From: Cryobacterium sp. Y82
GTDB taxonomy: Bacteria; Actinomycetota; Actinomycetes; Actinomycetales; Microbacteriaceae
Length of the DNA stretch: 64,000 nucleotides
Direction of reading: 5' to 3'
NCBI RefSeq assembly: GCF_002929495.1
Contig: NZ_PJJJ01000030.1
Coordinates: 114,414 to 178,413 of the forward strand
Every line of letters begins with the position of its first letter. Position 1 is the stretch's first letter. Shown here one piece after another: positions 61,801 through 64,000 of this stretch. A program made the position numbers and the translations under genes. The notes beneath the pieces are model-generated. The model was not told the origin of the DNA. It worked only from the letters and a program-made list of their open reading frames with translations, and searched no databases.

Positions 61801-64000
61801 CTACAACGGCACGGGCCAGGTTGACCGGATATATGGTGGCAACGACAACGACACCTACTGGGGTGGCCTCGGTAACGACGTCATCGAGGGCGGAGGCGGT
61901 GCCGATGTGGCTCTCGGCGGTGAAGGCAACGACATCATCACCGACCTCGCCGGAGACGATGTGCCCAAGGGTGGTCCTGGCAACGATGCGATCGATGCCG
62001 GGCCCGGACTCGACATCATCATGGGTGGCGAAGGCAAAGACTTCACGAACGGTGGAGCAAACGCCAACGAAACCTTCGGCGGCGCCGGTGACGACTTCAT
62101 CATGCTCGGTGAAAGCCTCGACGCGGCCTTCGGTGACGGTGGCGACGACTGGGAAGAGGGCGGCAACCAGCCGGACCTCATGATCGGAGACAGCAGCAAC
62201 CTGTTCTTCTTGGACGACTCACAAAAGCCCGGGAACGACTTCATGATCGGTCAGGGCGGCGACGACGACTATGACATGGAGGGCGGCGACGACATTGGCG
62301 TCGGTGGCCCTGGCATTGAAAAGGTCGCCGGCGGTTCCGGCTACGACTGGGAAATCGGTCTCGGTGACCCCCAGGCGCAGGATGCCGATTTGGCCCTTCC
62401 AATCCCTCCGCTCAACATTCTGCAGGTCGGTGTGCGCGACAAGTTCAACGAAGTCGAGGCACTTTCCGGCTGGAAGCTGAATGACATCCTCCGCGGTGAC
62501 GACGTTGTTCCCAGCGCCGTCGGTGGTGGTGGCTTCATCGGCTGCGACGTCTGGGACCAGGCTGGAGTTGACCGCATCGCGGGCCTCGACGCGCTGATTC
62601 CGGAATTCACGACCACGCTGGCATCCGTTATCGCGCTGTCGGCACAGGGCGATTGCCCGATCCTGACCGGTCCGAATGTCTGGGGCGCCGGCAACGTGCT
62701 CCTCGGCGGCGGCGGCAGTGACCTGATCGAGGGACGCGGAGCCGACGACATCATCGACGGTGACGCGTACCTCAACCTTCGTCTAAGCGTTCGGACCAAC
62801 CCGAGCGACCCGGCGACGGAGATTGGCAGTGCCAGCGTCACCGGCACGAACCAGAGTGCGATGACGAGCCAGTACCTCTCTGACGGTGCCGGTGGACTCA
62901 CCGGACCGACCCTGCAAGAAGCTGTCTTCGCCGGCACGGTCGACCCCGGGGACATCGTGGCAGTCCGCGAGATCCTCTACGGTACTGGTGGTATTGACTC
63001 CGCACAGTTCTCTGGTCTGACCAGCGATTACCGGGTCACCACCACTGGTGGCGACGGCACGCTCGGTTCGGCGGGATCGACCACCACGGTGCTCGACAAC
63101 CGTGGTACCGACGGCACCGACACCCTGCGCAATATTGAACGCCTGCAGTTTAGCGACACAGTGGCACCGGGAACCCCGACCGCCGTCACTGCAGTCGCCG
63201 GCAACGGTCAGGCGACCGTCGACTGGGTGGCTTCACCGACCGGCATCGCCACCAGCTTCTCGGTGAAGGTGCTCGACTCGGCTGGAGCCCAGGTGGGCGC
63301 ATTGCGTACCGCATCTGGAACCGCATTCAACCTGGTTGTCACCGGGCTGACCAACGGCTCCAGCTTCACCTTCCAGGTGTCGGCGACCAACGCGGAAGGA
63401 ACGAGCGCATTCTCGGCATCGTCCACCGCGGTGACGCCGTCAGCACCCGTGGTGCAGGTGGTCGCGGGCGCTCCGACGATCGGAACTTCGGTCGCCGGTA
63501 ATGCGCAGGTGACCGTGAACTGGACACCGCCGGCAGCGGTGGCCAACCAGGCCCCGATCACGGGCTATCGCATTCGCACCTACGTCGGTGCGAGCACCAC
63601 ACCGGACGGCACCACGAACGTCGCCGACGTCTCCACGGCGACGATCACGGCGCTCACCAACGGAACCGGGTACACCTTCGATGTCGCAGCGATCAACTCG
63701 GTCGGCACCGGAGCAGCCTCGGATCGTTCGGTCACTGTCACACCGACCGCGCCAGTGGTGCTGGTCGTGCCTGGAGCGCCAGTGATCGGAACCTCGGTCG
63801 CCGGTAACGCGCAGGTGACGGCGAACTGGGCCGCCCCGGGCGCTGTGACCAACGCCCCCGCTGTCAGTGGCTACGTGATTCGTGCCTTCATCGGTGCGGG
63901 CACGACGCCAACGGGCAGCACGACGGTGGCGAATGTGACCAGCGCGGTGATCGGGTCGTTGATCAATGGCACGGGGTACACCTTCGATGTTGCGGCGATC
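58805..64000 (+). CDS. Large secreted haem peroxidase with RTX-like and fibronectin III repeats (incomplete at the 3' end)
   Basis: At least 1,732 residues; the frame from ATG 58805 (GAGGAG 11 bases upstream) stays open to the window end. A signal peptide follows a 38-residue lead (MRIIAASMAAVLYAGLGLTA, ending ALPAQA), so ATG 58919 is another possible start. The animal-type haem peroxidase domain spans about residues 180-900: FGQFFDHGID gives a distal histidine (H273), FHSEHDRL follows, and YRFGHSML gives the proximal histidine (H642). Residues about 1009-1310 are glycine/aspartate-rich nonapeptide-like repeats (GGLGNDVIEGG, GGEGNDII, GGPGNDAID), expected to bind calcium. From about residue 1450 come tandem fibronectin III domains. 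Bacterial members of this peroxidase class can act outside the cell. Confidence 0.88.
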   Translation, partial: MSRFEDQGIVRSSRKITGMRGSPPIPDSGRPERVFGKPMRIIAASMAAVLYAGLGLTAALPAQAAVAAVGQGFSVTASDLAFILKQVKIAEAHVANTTPATGPCGALVGTGLNQIASPLLSLGLRTVDGSCNNLQPGQGQFGAADQVFPRLAKPVFSAADVTPSGFGPPNPTSYAQKKGLVFDSEPRTISNLIVDQTSTNPAAIAAAGNPVRTQGNEGVVACTTDPSPGVPFGTPPGCIPSHETLFMPNVTTDVGLSPPYNSLFTLFGQFFDHGIDQTVKGGGTVFVPLKADDPLVAGPDHVFGNGDDLDPNLRFMVLTRGQNQPGADGITGDNPSTANDESADDVQDALNTDSPWVDQSQTYSSHASHQVFLREYVTEGGRPVSTGKLLGGPAGPTAGGMATWATTKDQAANVLGLLLADKDVLNVPMLAADAYGKFIPGPLRGMPQYVTATGLVEGDTANPVPVPSDVLYFKTPFLTDIAHNAEPKAGLTPDANTTASADFAGQPAGTYDDEMLNAHFIAGDGRVNENIGLTAIHQVFHSEHDRLINNIENTLTNDTSARGVAALAEWKLSSGAGGWNGDRLFQAARFVNEMEYQHLVFEEFARKVQPGINPFEPFAFTQTELNPAVTAEFAHAVYRFGHSMLTETISRRNEDKPGADGMFGTSDDVLGSQNDISLLAGFLNPPAYTDGGPEGQLTSKEAAGSVIMGMSDQVGNELDEFVTDTLRNKLLGLPLDLASVNMARARSEGVPRLNVFRRDLFNKTNDSALRPYTNWIDFGENLKHPESLINFVAAYGQFDTITSATTPDGKRDAARRIVSPDSLAGEVSPDGAMEFMNSTGVWANSGTRSITGLDAVDLWVGGLAEMTTPFGGLLGTTFNYVFEKQMTDLQNGDRLYYLARTPGMNLRTQLEGNSFAELMMRNTTAHTLKADPFATADCKFELKNLAGTVAGFAASGNSVANDPQSECNETALLIRMPDGTIKYRARNTVDPAGINGQAVYNGTGQVDRIYGGNDNDTYWGGLGNDVIEGGGGADVALGGEGNDIITDLAGDDVPKGGPGNDAIDAGPGLDIIMGGEGKDFTNGGANANETFGGAGDDFIMLGESLDAAFGDGGDDWEEGGNQPDLMIGDSSNLFFLDDSQKPGNDFMIGQGGDDDYDMEGGDDIGVGGPGIEKVAGGSGYDWEIGLGDPQAQDADLALPIPPLNILQVGVRDKFNEVEALSGWKLNDILRGDDVVPSAVGGGGFIGCDVWDQAGVDRIAGLDALIPEFTTTLASVIALSAQGDCPILTGPNVWGAGNVLLGGGGSDLIEGRGADDIIDGDAYLNLRLSVRTNPSDPATEIGSASVTGTNQSAMTSQYLSDGAGGLTGPTLQEAVFAGTVDPGDIVAVREILYGTGGIDSAQFSGLTSDYRVTTTGGDGTLGSAGSTTTVLDNRGTDGTDTLRNIERLQFSDTVAPGTPTAVTAVAGNGQATVDWVASPTGIATSFSVKVLDSAGAQVGALRTASGTAFNLVVTGLTNGSSFTFQVSATNAEGTSAFSASSTAVTPSAPVVQVVAGAPTIGTSVAGNAQVTVNWTPPAAVANQAPITGYRIRTYVGASTTPDGTTNVADVSTATITALTNGTGYTFDVAAINSVGTGAASDRSVTVTPTAPVVLVVPGAPVIGTSVAGNAQVTANWAAPGAVTNAPAVSGYVIRAFIGAGTTPTGSTTVANVTSAVIGSLINGTGYTFDVAAI
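63476..64000 (+). repeat. 306-base tandem repeat coding for fibronectin III modules
   Basis: GATCGGAAC-TCGGTCGCC appears at 63478 and again at 63784, and TACACCTTCGATGT at 63671 and 63977, an exact 306-base period (102 residues). The second unit is cut by the window end. An earlier, more diverged module begins near 63170. Confidence 0.85.

Noticed and set aside
1..64000. CRISPR arrays or cas genes
   Set aside because: No regularly spaced short repeats and no Cas-like proteins were seen anywhere in the window.

Overview
The window is the replication-origin region of a high-GC actinobacterium, most likely a Microbacteriaceae member (Cryobacterium-like; this is an inference from gene order and protein style, not a search). 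The evidence is the order murJ-trxB-trxA, parB-parA-rsmG-jag-yidC-yidD-rnpA-rpmH, then dnaA-dnaN-recF-dciA-gyrB-gyrA-DUF3566, tRNA-Ile/tRNA-Ala, ppiA, a rhomboid protease, crgA, class E sortase, a PabA-type amidotransferase, and the pknB-pknA-pbpA-rodA-pstP-fhaB-fhaA morphogenesis cluster.

Layout. 1-4.1 kb: thioredoxin system, an aminotransferase and a D-Ala-D-Ala ligase. 4.1-9.6 kb: the chromosome segregation and ribosome/membrane biogenesis genes on the minus strand, with a cluster of four perfect parS sites, a fifth on the parA start codon and a one-mismatch sixth inside dciA. 9.6-11.9 kb: oriC, with DnaA boxes on both sides of dnaA and an AT-rich stretch before dnaN. 11.9-20 kb: replication and gyrase genes. 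20-24.7 kb: tRNAs and small cell-envelope genes, including a tandem pair of consensus DnaA boxes outside oriC. 24.9-33.7 kb: the Ser/Thr kinase, phosphatase, FHA and cell-wall synthase operon, read on the minus strand as fhaA-fhaB-pstP-rodA-pbpA-pknA-pknB. tRNA-Leu(CAG) follows at 34.1 kb.

34.2-47.4 kb is an accessory region. A 120-bp sequence starting at the 3' end of tRNA-Leu is repeated 11,350 bp downstream with 7 differences. Between the copies lie an IS110 remnant, a degenerate IS3-family element with both ends preserved, agmatinase plus MHS-family transporter genes, fragments of IS21 and IS3 transposases, a sodium:solute symporter with a 42-residue accessory protein, and minus-strand remnants of a bacterial ubiquitin-like conjugation locus (RING-like zinc protein and E2-like protein, still overlapping by ATGA). 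A second 42-bp repeat pair flanks a further 1.7 kb holding a truncated serine protease and a lipoprotein.

47.4-64 kb: a cytochrome b561-like protein, an EI24 protein, a lipoprotein, a truncated DHA2 transporter, a UvrA paralogue, an acyl-CoA synthetase/acyl-CoA dehydrogenase/TetR unit, and a very large secreted haem peroxidase with RTX-like glycine/aspartate repeats and tandem fibronectin type III repeats that runs off the end of the window.

An octamer, GCGGATGC, is strongly over-represented in the core DNA and nearly absent from the accessory region. The most unusual material is the degraded ubiquitin-like locus, the repeat architecture around tRNA-Leu, the parS placement, the extra DnaA boxes and the peroxidase.
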